A stretch of 64,000 nt of DNA from Flagellimonas alvinocaridis (GCF_004916895.1 NZ_SNTZ01000006.1:1-64000), one strand, 5' to 3'. Shown: positions 53,152-62,770, counted from the stretch's first letter. Translations and numbers: made by a program. Notes: generated by a model from the sequence alone, not told the origin.

Positions 53152-55551
53152 TTATTTTCCGATTAGGTGGAGTTCGGTGAAATCCTTGCTCACTTCTATG
53201 GAGTTGTTGCCATTCAGTTTTATTTCCGAAAAGTCCACTTCCTCATTATCTACCTCTACTGTTCCAATGGTAAAAGGAAGTCCATGGAAATTTAATTTGA
53301 AGGTAGTGTATGATGTGGTAAAGTTTCCATCCTTAAACTGCTGTATGATCAATTCATTCTCCTTGCCCCTCAATCTAAACTTTCTTAAACTGAAACGTCC
53401 TTTCTTGTAATCATACCCGTCTTGTTGGTCCTCGTACACACTGGAATTCTCTATTCCCTCCTTATAGTAAACGTCAATCCTCAACTCCTTGATTTCCTTT
53501 TCACCCACATACTGCTGTACGGGATATTTGGGTATCATTGCACCTTCCTTCACGTAAAGAGGAATTTTATGGAGTTCTGCCGGCACCCATCTTTCCACTC
53601 CTCCGGCTATCACTTCATCAGTCCAATAACTAAACCAATTTCCCTTTGGGAAATACATTCGTCTACCCTGTGCATTGGGTTCCTGCACCGGACATACCAA
53701 CATATGCTCCCCGAACAGGAATTCATCGGTTCTAAAATGGGTCTGGGAATCTTCTTGATCGTAAAAAACCAAGGATTGTAACATGGGCATACCATTATTG
53801 ATATACTTGTAGAACATGGTATACAGATAAGGCAACAATTGGTACCTGAGCTCTATATATTTTCTGACAATATTGGTGATTTCTTCTCCAAAAGACCATG
53901 GTTCTTGGTCTCCATGATCCCCACTGGAATGTACCCTGCAAAAGGGATGGAAGATTGCCAACTGTACCCATCGGGCAAACAATTCACCGTTGGGCTGTTC
54001 CGCAAATCCCCCAATGTCTGAACCTACAAAAGAGTATCCGCTCATGCACATCCGTTGCATTTGCACATTGGCAATCCATAGGTGTTCCCAAGTTGCCACA
54101 TTATCCCCGGTCCAAGTGGCACAATAGCGCTGGGTCCCAGAATATGCAGCCCTAGTCAACACAAAAGGTCTTCTTGGAAAAGTATACTTCTTTATGCCTT
54201 CATAGGTAGCCCTTACCATTTGCATGCCGTAAACATTGTGTGCCTTTCTATGACTGCAAGGATGGCCATCATAATCATGGCGCACGTCCAAATTGGCAGT
54301 TTTGCTGGGGACTTCCATGACAGCAGGTTCATTCATATCATTCCATACCCCGCGCACTCCTATTTCAGCGATCATTTCCTTATATAGCCCTGCCCACCAT
54401 TCCCGTACTTCAGGATTGGTGAAATCCGGGAATTTACACTCCCCTGGCCATACCTTGCCCTTGAAGTGGGGGCCATCTGCCCTTCTGCAGAAAAAGCCAT
54501 GGTCCATAGCCTGTTGGTACACCCAATAATCCCTATCAATCTTGATTCCGGGATCGATCATGGTCACTACCTTAAAACCATCCTTTTCCAGGTCTTGCAC
54601 CATTTTTTTGGGATTGGGAAAGTAACGGTTGTTCCAAGTGAAACACCTGAACCCTTCCATATAGTCAATGTCCAGATAAATGGCATCACAGGGTATATTG
54701 AGTTTTCTGAAGGTAGAGGCTATCTTTTTTACGTTTCGTTCCGGATAGTAGCTCCATTTGGATTGATGAAAGCCCAAGGCCCACAGCGGAGGTAGCTCTG
54801 GAACACCGGTCAAATCAGTATAGGCTTCCACTACTTGGCTCATTTTGGGTCCATAGAAAAAGTAGTAGTTCATTTCTCCCCCATCGGCCCAAAAACTGGT
54901 TACATTCCTTTTCTCATTGGCAAAATCAAAATAGGTGCTGAAAGAATTGTCAAAAAAGATACCGTAAGCAATACTTTCCTTGAGTCCCACATAAAAGGGA
55001 ATGGCCTTGTACAATGGCTCCTGATCCTTGCCATAAGCGTAGGAATCCGTTACCCAATTGTTTAACCGCTTACCTTTTAAATTGGTATGCGAAGCCTTGT
55101 CTCCCATTCCGTAATAGCTTTCCCCGGAATGACATATCTTGCTCATTTTAACAATGTTTCCCCCATAATCATAATTCTCTTCCCAGTGGAATCCCAACTC
55201 ATCTTCATTGAGCACATTGTCTTCCAAATCCGTAATCTGTACTTTAAGATCGGATTTATTGATGAAAATCTTGATTTTATTCGTGGTGATAACATACTCG
55301 GGGATTTCATCCTGTACGTCTAGTTGGTTGAATCCAGTGTTCACATCATCACTGATGGCGTATGAAAAATCAGGTTCAAAAACGTGTTCGGTAGCATATC
55401 GAAACCTGACCACACTATCCCGTAAGATGGAAATTTCCAAAACAACCCCATTTTGGGTGGTAAAGAGCAGTTTCCGATTCTCTTGTTTAAAATCGACTAT
55501 ATGGTTGGGGTGCTGATTCCCCCTTTTCTCTATTTCGGTGTTGGTTATCAT
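53152..55551 (-). CDS. Glycoside hydrolase family 31 (alpha-glucosidase type)
   Basis: A 799-residue GH31. An N-terminal beta-sandwich (about 20-245) precedes the TIM barrel, whose nucleophile is D405 in GVWNDMNEPAV; YLDIDYMEGFRCFTW and the acid/base Asp in the WTGDNVATWEHL region follow the alpha-glucosidase pattern. C-terminal beta-domains follow, with a DUF5110-like segment (ENSSVYEDQQDGYDYKKGRF). No signal peptide is seen, so it is probably cytoplasmic or periplasmic by another route. It lies 97 bp after glgB on the same strand, suggesting a role in alpha-glucan breakdown. Confidence 0.93.
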   Translation of the reverse strand: MITNTEIEKRGNQHPNHIVDFKQENRKLLFTTQNGVVLEISILRDSVVRFRYATEHVFEPDFSYAISDDVNTGFNQLDVQDEIPEYVITTNKIKIFINKSDLKVQITDLEDNVLNEDELGFHWEENYDYGGNIVKMSKICHSGESYYGMGDKASHTNLKGKRLNNWVTDSYAYGKDQEPLYKAIPFYVGLKESIAYGIFFDNSFSTYFDFANEKRNVTSFWADGGEMNYYFFYGPKMSQVVEAYTDLTGVPELPPLWALGFHQSKWSYYPERNVKKIASTFRKLNIPCDAIYLDIDYMEGFRCFTWNNRYFPNPKKMVQDLEKDGFKVVTMIDPGIKIDRDYWVYQQAMDHGFFCRRADGPHFKGKVWPGECKFPDFTNPEVREWWAGLYKEMIAEIGVRGVWNDMNEPAVMEVPSKTANLDVRHDYDGHPCSHRKAHNVYGMQMVRATYEGIKKYTFPRRPFVLTRAAYSGTQRYCATWTGDNVATWEHLWIANVQMQRMCMSGYSFVGSDIGGFAEQPNGELFARWVQLAIFHPFCRVHSSGDHGDQEPWSFGEEITNIVRKYIELRYQLLPYLYTMFYKYINNGMPMLQSLVFYDQEDSQTHFRTDEFLFGEHMLVCPVQEPNAQGRRMYFPKGNWFSYWTDEVIAGGVERWVPAELHKIPLYVKEGAMIPKYPVQQYVGEKEIKELRIDVYYKEGIENSSVYEDQQDGYDYKKGRFSLRKFRLRGKENELIIQQFKDGNFTTSYTTFKLNFHGLPFTIGTVEVDNEEVDFSEIKLNGNNSIEVSKDFTELHLIGK

Positions 55552-55648
55552 TGTTAGTTTATTGAGACTAACAAAAGAAATACTTTAGACGGACAAAATA
55601 AAATGATGTTTTGAACAACTCACCAACTATATCGTTGTAGTTTTTTCG

Positions 55649-57544
55649 CTACTTGTAGACAACAATAGACAAGGGTGGAAGGGTCATTAAAACCGATTGC
55701 GGATGACCATTCCATGCGGTCTTACCTGGCTTTAGTGTTTTCTTGCCCATACCACTTCCCGAATACTTGGCATCATCGCTATTAAAAACCACCTTCAATT
55801 GGGAGTTCTTAGGTACTCCTACCCTATAGTTTTCACGGGGTACCGGGGTAAAATTGCAGACCACGATCAAGTCGTCCTTGGGGTCACTTCCCTTTCTCAT
55901 GTAACTGACCACGGTATTTTCCCTATCGTTATATTCTATCCATTGAAAACCCTCTGGATCGAACTGTTTTTCATAAAGTGCCGGACTTGTTTTGTAAACC
56001 GAATTAAGATCTTTGATAACTTTCTGTATTCCAGAGTGGAAATCGTATTGCGTAAGGTGCCAATCCAAACTTTCTTGAAAATTCCACTCGGATGATTGCC
56101 CAAACTCTCCTCCCATGAACAAGAGATTTCCCCCGGGATGGGTGAACATATATCCAAAGAGCAAACGTAAATTGGCAAAACGTTGCCATTCGTCCCCGGG
56201 CATACGATACAAAAGGGATTGTTTTCCGTAGACCACTTCATCGTGCGAAAAAGGAAGCATAAAATTTTCGGTGAAGGCGTAGGTCATGCTAAAAGTTATT
56301 TCATTAAGGTCATACGATCGGTGGATGGGGTCTTTTTTAAAGAACTCCAAAGTATCGTGCATCCAACCCATCATCCATTTCATACCAAAACCAAGCCCGC
56401 CAAAATGTACAGGTTTGCTTACCCCGGAAAAGGCTGTAGACTCTTCGGCAATAGTCTGAACCCCTTTAAAGCTACCATATACTTCTTGGTTCATTTCCCT
56501 TAAAAAGGAAATTGCCTCTAAATTTTCATTATTACCATAGATGTTGGGTTCCCATTCCCCATCTTCACGCGAATAATCCAGATATAACATCGAAGCTACG
56601 GCATCCACCCGTAGTCCATCCACATGATACTGATCCAACCAAAAAACGGCATTGCTGATCAAAAAGGCCCTTACTTCATTCCTTCCATAGTTAAAGATTA
56701 GGCTTTTCCAATCTGGGTGATACCCACGTCTACGATCCGGATGCTCATACAAGTGGGAACCATCAAAAAAGCCAAGACCATGGGCATCTTCCGGAAAATG
56801 GGACGGCACCCAATCCAAAATCACCCCAATGCCCTTTTGATGGAATTTATCCACCAACAATTTAAAATCCTCAGGCTTTCCAAATCGGGACGTCGGGGCA
56901 AAATACCCTGTTAACTGATACCCCCATGAAGGATCATACGGATATTCCATAATTGGCATAAACTCCACATGGGTAAAACCCATCTCGTCCACATAGTCCA
57001 CCAACTCATCGGCCAATTCCATATAAGAAAGGTATTCCCAACCATTTTTTTTACGCCAAGAACCCAAATGCACCTCGTAAACGGAATAAGGCCTGTCCAA
57101 CCCATTATGCTTTTCCCTGGAGTCCATCCATTTTCTATCCTTCCATTCATGCTTTGCGCTCCAAACAAGCGAGGCTGTATTTGGGGGCTGTTCACAGTAT
57201 CGGGCAAAAGGATCCGCCTTCTCGGTCCAAATGTCATTGTTGTGCGACTGTATTTTGTACTTGTATTTGGTGCCTTGGTCAACACCGGGGATGAACCCCT
57301 CCCAAATACCGCTAGAGTCCCAACGGACATCGAGCTTGTGCTCCTCGGCATTCCAGTAATTAAAATCCCCAATTACCGAAACCGATTTTGCCGAAGGTGC
57401 CCAAACAGCAAAATAAGTACCCTTTTTACCATCCACTTCCGTTAGATGGGAACCCAATTTTTCATACAATCGAAAATGTTTTCCAGCCTTAAAAAGGTCA
57501 ATATCAAACTCCGTGAACAAACTATGGGTAACTACCTTGGACAT
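55649..57544 (-). CDS. glgB: 1,4-alpha-glucan branching enzyme
   Basis: A 631-residue GH13 enzyme that makes alpha-1,6 branches in glycogen. A CBM48 domain (about 30-115) precedes the barrel. Catalytic residues are D314 (GLRVDAVASMLYLDY) and E367 (TIAEEST). The start ATG 57544 gives a short N-terminus, as in the GlgB forms without the extra N-domain. The glycogen synthase and ADP-glucose genes are not in the window. Confidence 0.95.
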   Translation of the reverse strand: MSKVVTHSLFTEFDIDLFKAGKHFRLYEKLGSHLTEVDGKKGTYFAVWAPSAKSVSVIGDFNYWNAEEHKLDVRWDSSGIWEGFIPGVDQGTKYKYKIQSHNNDIWTEKADPFARYCEQPPNTASLVWSAKHEWKDRKWMDSREKHNGLDRPYSVYEVHLGSWRKKNGWEYLSYMELADELVDYVDEMGFTHVEFMPIMEYPYDPSWGYQLTGYFAPTSRFGKPEDFKLLVDKFHQKGIGVILDWVPSHFPEDAHGLGFFDGSHLYEHPDRRRGYHPDWKSLIFNYGRNEVRAFLISNAVFWLDQYHVDGLRVDAVASMLYLDYSREDGEWEPNIYGNNENLEAISFLREMNQEVYGSFKGVQTIAEESTAFSGVSKPVHFGGLGFGMKWMMGWMHDTLEFFKKDPIHRSYDLNEITFSMTYAFTENFMLPFSHDEVVYGKQSLLYRMPGDEWQRFANLRLLFGYMFTHPGGNLLFMGGEFGQSSEWNFQESLDWHLTQYDFHSGIQKVIKDLNSVYKTSPALYEKQFDPEGFQWIEYNDRENTVVSYMRKGSDPKDDLIVVCNFTPVPRENYRVGVPKNSQLKVVFNSDDAKYSGSGMGKKTLKPGKTAWNGHPQSVLMTLPPLSIVVYK

Positions 57545-57701
57545 ATTTCTGTTTTAGTATTCACAATATAATACTTCTTGGCTAAGATTACCATTTTCAG
57601 CTAATCCTTTCCAATAAAATTGCAATTGTTCCAAAAATGGAATGCTTTTTGATTTTGATGAAAAAAGAAACCGAATGAAAACAAATCAAAAATCTAGAAT
57701 C

Positions 57702-58280
57702 ATGAATAAATTCAACACAATTATTGGCGCTTTTTTAGTCTTGTTCACCGTTGCCTGCGAAGGTCCCGAAGGCCCTCCAGGATTTGATGGTGCACCAGGT
57801 CTACAAGGCCCTCCCGGTGAGGACGGCATTCAAGGTCAGGTCGTAGAGGTAGATGGGGTAAACTTTGGCTACGATGGTGATGCCAATCTGTTTAACACCC
57901 TAATTACTTTTGAAGATGTCACTGATTTTGAAGTCTTTGAAGCCGATGCCGTTTTGGTATACCGTTACACTGGAACCATAGAACTGAACGATGGTAGTAC
58001 CGCTGACGCCTGGAGCCAAATTCCACAAAATTATTTCTTACCAGAAGGCACCATACAATATGTCTTTGAACACACTTTTGTGGATCTGGAGCTATTCATT
58101 GATGGAAACTTTGACCTCTCTACCCTGAGTACTGATTTTACAGACAATCAGCTTTTTAGAATTGTTTTTGTACCTAGTGTGTACGCCAACGCTTCTAAAA
58201 TGGATACTTCAAATATCAATAATGTAATGTCCTCCTTGGGTATTGGGGAAGATCAAGTGAAAAAATTGGAATTGCAGTGA
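57702..58280 (+). CDS. Collagen-like lipoprotein
   Basis: A 192-residue secreted protein. A lipoprotein signal ends FTVAC (lipobox Cys near residue 19), followed directly by about eight Gly-X-Y triplets (GPEGPPGFDGAPGLQGPPGE, residues 21-40) and then a beta-rich C-terminal domain. ATG 57702 (MNKFNTIIGAF) fits the signal best; 57675 or 57642 are open but give extra hydrophilic residues first. Function unknown; such proteins are common on the Bacteroidota surface. Confidence 0.8.
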   Translation: MNKFNTIIGAFLVLFTVACEGPEGPPGFDGAPGLQGPPGEDGIQGQVVEVDGVNFGYDGDANLFNTLITFEDVTDFEVFEADAVLVYRYTGTIELNDGSTADAWSQIPQNYFLPEGTIQYVFEHTFVDLELFIDGNFDLSTLSTDFTDNQLFRIVFVPSVYANASKMDTSNINNVMSSLGIGEDQVKKLELQ

Positions 58281-58300
58281 TTCCCAGTCCAAACATGATT

Positions 58301-58329
58301 AAAAGCCTCTTTCCGAAAAAGGGGCTTTT
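58301..58329 (+). terminator. Terminator after the collagen-like gene
   Basis: AAAAGCC (58301-58307) pairs with GGCTTTT (58323-58329), with CTTT/AAAG inside, followed by a T-rich run. Confidence 0.8.
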
Positions 58330-58339
58330 GTTTTTGTGT

Positions 58340-58347
58340 TATTTTTG
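58340..58347 (+). promoter_or_regulatory. Promoter -7 box for the msrB pair
   Basis: TATTTTTG fits TAnnTTTG, 46 bp ahead of the first msrB ATG. The upstream sequence is T-rich with no clean TTTG at 19 nt. Confidence 0.4.
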
Positions 58348-58393
58348 AAAGGATACCAGCTAAACCTCGTCTATTCAATAAAAGAGTCGAACA

Positions 58394-58885
58394 ATGGGAA
58401 AAAATTTGCTTTTTATTGCCCTTCTGATCTTTGCAGGCTGCAAGGGCACATCACAGGAAAAGAAAAAGGAGTCCAATAAAGAGGTTGCTTATAAAGTGAC
58501 CAAAACCGATGCGGAATGGAAATCGGAACTTACCGAAGTGGAATATTATGTTTTACGGAAGGCCGCTACGGAAAATCCTTTTACCAGCGATTTGTTGGAA
58601 AATAAACAAAAAGGAACCTATGTCTGTGCAGGTTGTAGCACTCCATTGTTCAGGAGCGAACACAAATACAGATCTGGAACAGGCTGGCCCAGCTTCGATC
58701 GCGAAATAGAAGGAAATGTGGCTTATGAAGAAGACAATTCATATGGCGTTACCCGTACAGAGGAACATTGCGCTGTGTGTGGCGGGCATTTGGGACACGT
58801 TTTTAACGATGGGCCGAAAAAAACCACGGGGAAAAGACACTGCATCAATGGAGCTGCTTTGGATTTTATCCCTGATAAGAATTAA
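58394..58885 (+). CDS. msrB: Peptide-methionine (R)-S-oxide reductase, lipoprotein form
   Basis: A 163-residue MsrB carrying a lipoprotein signal (LLIFAGCKGT, lipobox C16), so it works on envelope proteins. Zinc Cys pairs are C78/C81 (CAGC) and C126/C129 (CAVC); the catalytic Cys is C150 in RHCINGAALDF. The usual resolving Cys, in SGCGWPSF, is Thr here (SGTGWPSF), so another reductant would be needed. It is followed 18 bp later by a second MsrB. Confidence 0.93.
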   Translation: MGKNLLFIALLIFAGCKGTSQEKKKESNKEVAYKVTKTDAEWKSELTEVEYYVLRKAATENPFTSDLLENKQKGTYVCAGCSTPLFRSEHKYRSGTGWPSFDREIEGNVAYEEDNSYGVTRTEEHCAVCGGHLGHVFNDGPKKTTGKRHCINGAALDFIPDKN

Positions 58886-58903
58886 TCAATCTACTTCACT
58901 TTT

Positions 58904-59311
58904 ATGGATATGAAATACGGCATACAAAAAACAGAGGAAGAATGGAAAAAATCCCTTACTCCTGAAGAATATTACGTTCTGCGACAAAAAGGCACAGAGC
59001 GTCCCTTTACAGGACAGTATAATCTCCATTTTGAAAATGGAGACTATTTCTGCAAAGCGTGCAATGCAAAACTGTTTGAAAGCCAGCACAAGTTTGAAAG
59101 TGGTTGCGGATGGCCCTCTTTTGACCAAGCTGTTGAAGGTGCCATAGAATATATCCGTGATACCTCACATGGTATGATCCGCACCGAAACTGTCTGTGCC
59201 AATTGTGGTGGTCATTTGGGACATGTGTTCAATGATGGCCCCCAAGAGACCACGGGGCAGCGATACTGTATCAATTCCGTGAGTATAGGCTTTGACCCAT
59301 CCGAAGAATAA
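58904..59311 (+). CDS. msrB: Peptide-methionine (R)-S-oxide reductase, cytoplasmic form
   Basis: A 135-residue MsrB with no signal peptide. Zinc pairs are C50/C53 and C98/C101, the catalytic Cys is C122 ([11 protein letters not shown]), and the resolving Cys is present as C68 in SGCGWPSF. It reduces methionine-R-sulfoxide with thioredoxin. It follows the lipoprotein MsrB by 18 bp, and its last base is the first base of the DinB-like gene. Confidence 0.95.
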   Translation: MDMKYGIQKTEEEWKKSLTPEEYYVLRQKGTERPFTGQYNLHFENGDYFCKACNAKLFESQHKFESGCGWPSFDQAVEGAIEYIRDTSHGMIRTETVCANCGGHLGHVFNDGPQETTGQRYCINSVSIGFDPSEE

Positions 59312-59847
59312 TGGACTTTCCCAAAAACTTTGTAGCCAGTGCTCTCTTCGAGTTCCATCGTTATAAAACCATGGGCGATAAAACCTTTGCCCAACTTTCC
59401 GATGACGATATCCTATGGAAGTACAGTGAAACGGATAACTCCATTGCCATCATCGTAAAACATATGGTAGGGAATATGTTAAGCAGGTGGACCAACTTCC
59501 TTACCGAAGACGGTGAGAAAACATGGCGTAATCGGGAAATGGAGTTTGAAGAACCCTATGCCTCAAAAGAAGAAATGGTGGCAGCATGGGATAAAGGATG
59601 GCAGTGCCTTTTCAATGCCGTGGAAAGTATAAATTCAAAAAACTTTGAGACCAAGGTCAAAATACGGGACCAAGAGCATACCGTTGTAGAAGCCATAAAC
59701 CGCCAACTGGCCCACTACGCCAGTCACGTTGGGCAAATAGCCTTTGTGGGCAGAATGATAAAAGGAGAGCAATGGGTCTCACTTTCCATTCCAAAAGGGG
59801 GCTCCGAAGCTTTTAACCAAAAGATGTTCGGAAAAAGGCATAGCTGA
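59311..59847 (+). CDS. DUF1572/DinB-like protein
   Basis: A 178-residue four-helix protein of the DinB/YfiT-like superfamily. Likely metal ligands include the His in IVKHMVGNM near residue 50 and HYASHVGQI near 130 (H-x3-H). Relatives are thiol S-transferases or unknown. The start codon overlaps the msrB stop (TAATGG). It probably belongs to the msrB operon and may share a redox role. Confidence 0.85.
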   Translation: MDFPKNFVASALFEFHRYKTMGDKTFAQLSDDDILWKYSETDNSIAIIVKHMVGNMLSRWTNFLTEDGEKTWRNREMEFEEPYASKEEMVAAWDKGWQCLFNAVESINSKNFETKVKIRDQEHTVVEAINRQLAHYASHVGQIAFVGRMIKGEQWVSLSIPKGGSEAFNQKMFGKRHS

Positions 59848-59882
59848 TTTCACAAACAAAGCCAATTTTGGCTTTTTCAAGC

Positions 59883-59914
59883 TTGGGATTTGGGGATTGA
59901 ATTCCGTACTTTTG
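59883..59914 (+). promoter_or_regulatory. Promoter for lpd
   Basis: TACTTTTG (59907-59914) matches TAnnTTTG exactly; TTGG (59883-59886) lies 20 nt upstream as a weak first box. It leaves about 50 bp before the lpd ATG. Confidence 0.55.
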
Positions 59915-59967
59915 CACCTGCCCGCTCAAAGGCAGGCTTCAAATCTAACAACTAAAATCAAGATCTA

Positions 59968-61359
59968 ATGAGCAAGTTCGATGTAATTGTTCTGGGCAGT
60001 GGTCCCGGTGGATATGTTACCGCAATCAGAGCCTCACAGCTAGGATTAAAAACCGCCATTGTGGAAAAGGAAAGTTTGGGAGGTGTATGTCTTAACTGGG
60101 GATGTATTCCAACCAAAGCACTTTTAAAGTCTGCCCAAGTTTTTGAGTATTTGAAGCATGCCGAGGATTACGGATTGAGCGCAAAAGAAGTGGATTACGA
60201 TTTTGGCGCTGTTGTAAAAAGGAGCCGTGGCGTTGCTGATGGCATGAGCAAAGGGGTACAATTTTTAATGAAGAAGAACAAGATTGAGGTCCTGAACGGT
60301 TACGGAAAAGTACAGCCGGGCAAAAAAGTTCTAGTAAAGGGAGAACACGGTGACACAGCGGAATATACCGCAGACCATATCATCATTGCTACAGGTGCAA
60401 GAAGCAGGGAATTACCCAGCCTTCCACAAGATGGAAAGAAAGTCATTGGATACCGTGAGGCCATGTCATTGGAAAAACAACCCAAAAAAATGATTGTGGT
60501 TGGTAGTGGCGCCATTGGTATTGAATTTGCTTATTTCTATAACTCAATGGGTACCGAGGTTACCGTTGTGGAGTATCTTCCCAATATTGTCCCTGTTGAG
60601 GATGAGGATGTATCCAAGCAATTGGAACGCAGCTTCAAAAAAGCTGGGGTAAAAATAAAGACGTCTGCCGAGGTGACAAAAGTAGACACCTCTGGCGATG
60701 GTGTGAAGGCTACCGTGAAAACTTCCAAAGGTGAAGAAGTATTGGAAGCCGATATAGTCCTTTCTGCTGTTGGCATCAAAACAAACATTGAAAATATTGG
60801 CCTTGAGGATGTGGGCATTGCAGTAGACCGAGATAAAATTTTGGTAAACGATTATTACCAGACCAATATCCCCGGATATTATGCCATTGGTGATGTAACT
60901 CCAGGACAAGCTTTGGCACACGTAGCCTCTGCGGAAGGTATTCTTTGTGTTGAAAAAATTGCAGGAATGCATGTTGAGCCTCTGGATTACGGCAATATTC
61001 CCGGTTGTACCTATTGTATGCCCGAAGTGGCTTCTGTTGGTTTGACCGAGAAACAAGCCAAGGAACAAGGGTATGATATAAAAGTGGGTAAATTTCCGTT
61101 TTCTGCCAGTGGGAAAGCAAAAGCATCTGGTAATGCCGATGGGTTTGTGAAAGTAATTTTTGATGCCAAATATGGCGAATGGTTAGGATGTCATATGATC
61201 GGTGCAGGGGTTACCGATATGATTGCCGAAGCTGTGGTGGCCAGAAAATTGGAAACCACTGGTCATGAAATCCTTAAAGCTGTTCACCCGCACCCTACCA
61301 TGAGTGAGGCTGTTATGGAAGCCGTTGCCGCTGCCTATGATGAAGTTATCCACCTATAA
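59968..61359 (+). CDS. lpd: Dihydrolipoyl dehydrogenase
   Basis: A 463-residue FAD disulfide oxidoreductase (E3) of the 2-oxoacid dehydrogenase and glycine cleavage complexes. It has the FAD motif VLGSGPGGYVTAI, the redox disulfide C41/C46 in GGVCLNWGCIPTK, the NAD motif VVGSGAIGIEFAY, and the C-terminal His base in HPHPTMSE (H440, H442). Normal length. E1 and E2 genes are not in the window. The DUF3817 gene follows by 8 bp. Confidence 0.97.
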   Translation: MSKFDVIVLGSGPGGYVTAIRASQLGLKTAIVEKESLGGVCLNWGCIPTKALLKSAQVFEYLKHAEDYGLSAKEVDYDFGAVVKRSRGVADGMSKGVQFLMKKNKIEVLNGYGKVQPGKKVLVKGEHGDTAEYTADHIIIATGARSRELPSLPQDGKKVIGYREAMSLEKQPKKMIVVGSGAIGIEFAYFYNSMGTEVTVVEYLPNIVPVEDEDVSKQLERSFKKAGVKIKTSAEVTKVDTSGDGVKATVKTSKGEEVLEADIVLSAVGIKTNIENIGLEDVGIAVDRDKILVNDYYQTNIPGYYAIGDVTPGQALAHVASAEGILCVEKIAGMHVEPLDYGNIPGCTYCMPEVASVGLTEKQAKEQGYDIKVGKFPFSASGKAKASGNADGFVKVIFDAKYGEWLGCHMIGAGVTDMIAEAVVARKLETTGHEILKAVHPHPTMSEAVMEAVAAAYDEVIHL

Positions 61360-61367
61360 TCAAGAAC

Positions 61368-61649
61368 ATGCTTAAACTTTTTAGGGCAACAGCCATTCTT
61401 GAAGGGATTTCTTATTTGGCTTTATTTGGATTGACCATGCCTTTAAAATATTGGGCAGATATCATGGAACCCAACAAAATAGTGGGATATGCCCATGGGG
61501 CGCTTTTTATTCTTTATGTGATATTGGCCGTGGTATTTTGTTGGCAACGGAAATGGAGCATTAAACGTTTTGTGATGCTATTTATAGCTTCTTTGCTCCC
61601 ATTCGGAACCTTCTATGCTGATGAGAAGTATTTAAAAGGTTTAGCCTAA
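61368..61649 (+). CDS. DUF3817 membrane protein
   Basis: A 93-residue protein with three hydrophobic segments (about 10-27, 42-60 and 67-84). The conserved LFRATAILEGISYLALFG and KIVGYAHGALFILYV patterns are typical of DUF3817. Function unknown. It starts 8 bp after lpd and its end overlaps the convergent aroQ by 9 bp. Confidence 0.85.
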   Translation: MLKLFRATAILEGISYLALFGLTMPLKYWADIMEPNKIVGYAHGALFILYVILAVVFCWQRKWSIKRFVMLFIASLLPFGTFYADEKYLKGLA

Positions 61650-62057
61650 GAAACTCTGTATGGCCAAATCATAGCTTTGGAGTCCGAAACCTAGGATTAC
61701 CCCCTTGGCTCCTGAAGATATGAACGAAACATGCCTGTATTCCTCCCGTTGATGGGTATTGGATATATGCACCTCAATTACTGGGGTGGTCACCGCTTTT
61801 ACCGCATCTCCCATACCTACCGATGTATGCGTATAAGCTGCGGCGTTCAGGATAATCCCGTCATACTCAAAACCCACTTCCTGTATTTTGCCAATAAGCT
61901 CCCCTTCAATATTGGACTGAAAATATTCCAGTTCCACTTGCGGAAATTTTTGTTGTAATTCGGCAAAATAGTCTTCAAAAGTGGTGGTGCCATACACTTC
62001 GGGCTCCCGTTTTCCCAACAGGTTTAGATTGGGCCCATTGATAATCATTAGTTTCAT
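61641..62057 (-). CDS. aroQ: Type II 3-dehydroquinate dehydratase
   Basis: A 138-residue shikimate-pathway enzyme, usual length for AroQ. Motifs are INGPNLNLLGKREPEVYG (with catalytic Tyr 22), NAAAYTHTS, EVHISNTHQREEYRHVS (His) and the C-terminal GFGLQSYDLA. It overlaps the convergent DUF3817 gene by 9 bp. Confidence 0.96.
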   Translation of the reverse strand: MKLMIINGPNLNLLGKREPEVYGTTTFEDYFAELQQKFPQVELEYFQSNIEGELIGKIQEVGFEYDGIILNAAAYTHTSVGMGDAVKAVTTPVIEVHISNTHQREEYRHVSFISSGAKGVILGFGLQSYDLAIQSFLG

Positions 62058-62090
62058 ACAGTAAAAGTACCAATAATTTTAAGGCATAAA

Positions 62091-62118
62091 AAAAGCGGAA
62101 GCATAGACTTCCGCTTTT
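62091..62118 (-). terminator. Terminator after the first porin-like gene
   Basis: AAAAGCGGAAG (62091-62101), 6-nt loop, CTTCCGCTTTT (62108-62118), with an A-run on the left that reads as a T-run on the minus strand. Confidence 0.88.
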
Positions 62119-62139
62119 TGTTCTTTTTATGGACTTGGC

Positions 62140-62649
62140 TTAGTTAAACCTGTAACCAGCTCCAAAAGTAAGGGTGTTGATGTCCACAACATCACCAAAA
62201 TCTCCTCCTCTGGAAATCTGGAAACCGTATCTGGCTTCCACAAACCAGTTATCATCAATCTGGTATCCACCACCAAAAGCGATATCGAGACCAAACTCAC
62301 CATCAGGAAGGTCTTCCAACAAATAATTGATCTGTGGACCTGCCTGAATGTTAAAGTTGTTTATTTTGTACTTGGCCATCACAGGAATGTACAATGAGGT
62401 TAAATCATCTACAAAACTAAAAAGAACAGAAGGTTCAATATCAAATTCCTCCGATGCTACAAAGTTATAGCTACCACCTAGATAGAATCCAAGCTCGCTA
62501 TCGCTTATACTTCCGAAAAAGTCATCTCCCGTATCCACTTTAACGGATACATTGTTAAGACCTGCCTTGACCGCGAATCCTTCTTGGCCGTAGGTGTTTG
62601 AAACAATTACACTAGTAAAAAATACTGCTAAAACGATTAATTTTCTCAC
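62140..62649 (-). CDS. Outer-membrane beta-barrel protein
   Basis: A 169-residue protein with a signal peptide (about 1-21, ending SNTYG). The mature part is an alternating-strand barrel that ends in the aromatic-rich LTFGAGYRFN, a typical last strand recognised by the BAM machinery. It belongs to the small porin family of Bacteroidota; function unknown. Its own terminator follows. Confidence 0.88.
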   Translation of the reverse strand: MRKLIVLAVFFTSVIVSNTYGQEGFAVKAGLNNVSVKVDTGDDFFGSISDSELGFYLGGSYNFVASEEFDIEPSVLFSFVDDLTSLYIPVMAKYKINNFNIQAGPQINYLLEDLPDGEFGLDIAFGGGYQIDDNWFVEARYGFQISRGGDFGDVVDINTLTFGAGYRFN

Positions 62650-62770
62650 GATGTATAAATTTTAGTTGAGGGGACAAATATAGCAATGCCCCGAGGTTAA
62701 GAATAATAGGATATTCAAAATGTTTTTGCTATATGTGTATTGAAATCCTACGTTTTATCACATACAAAAA

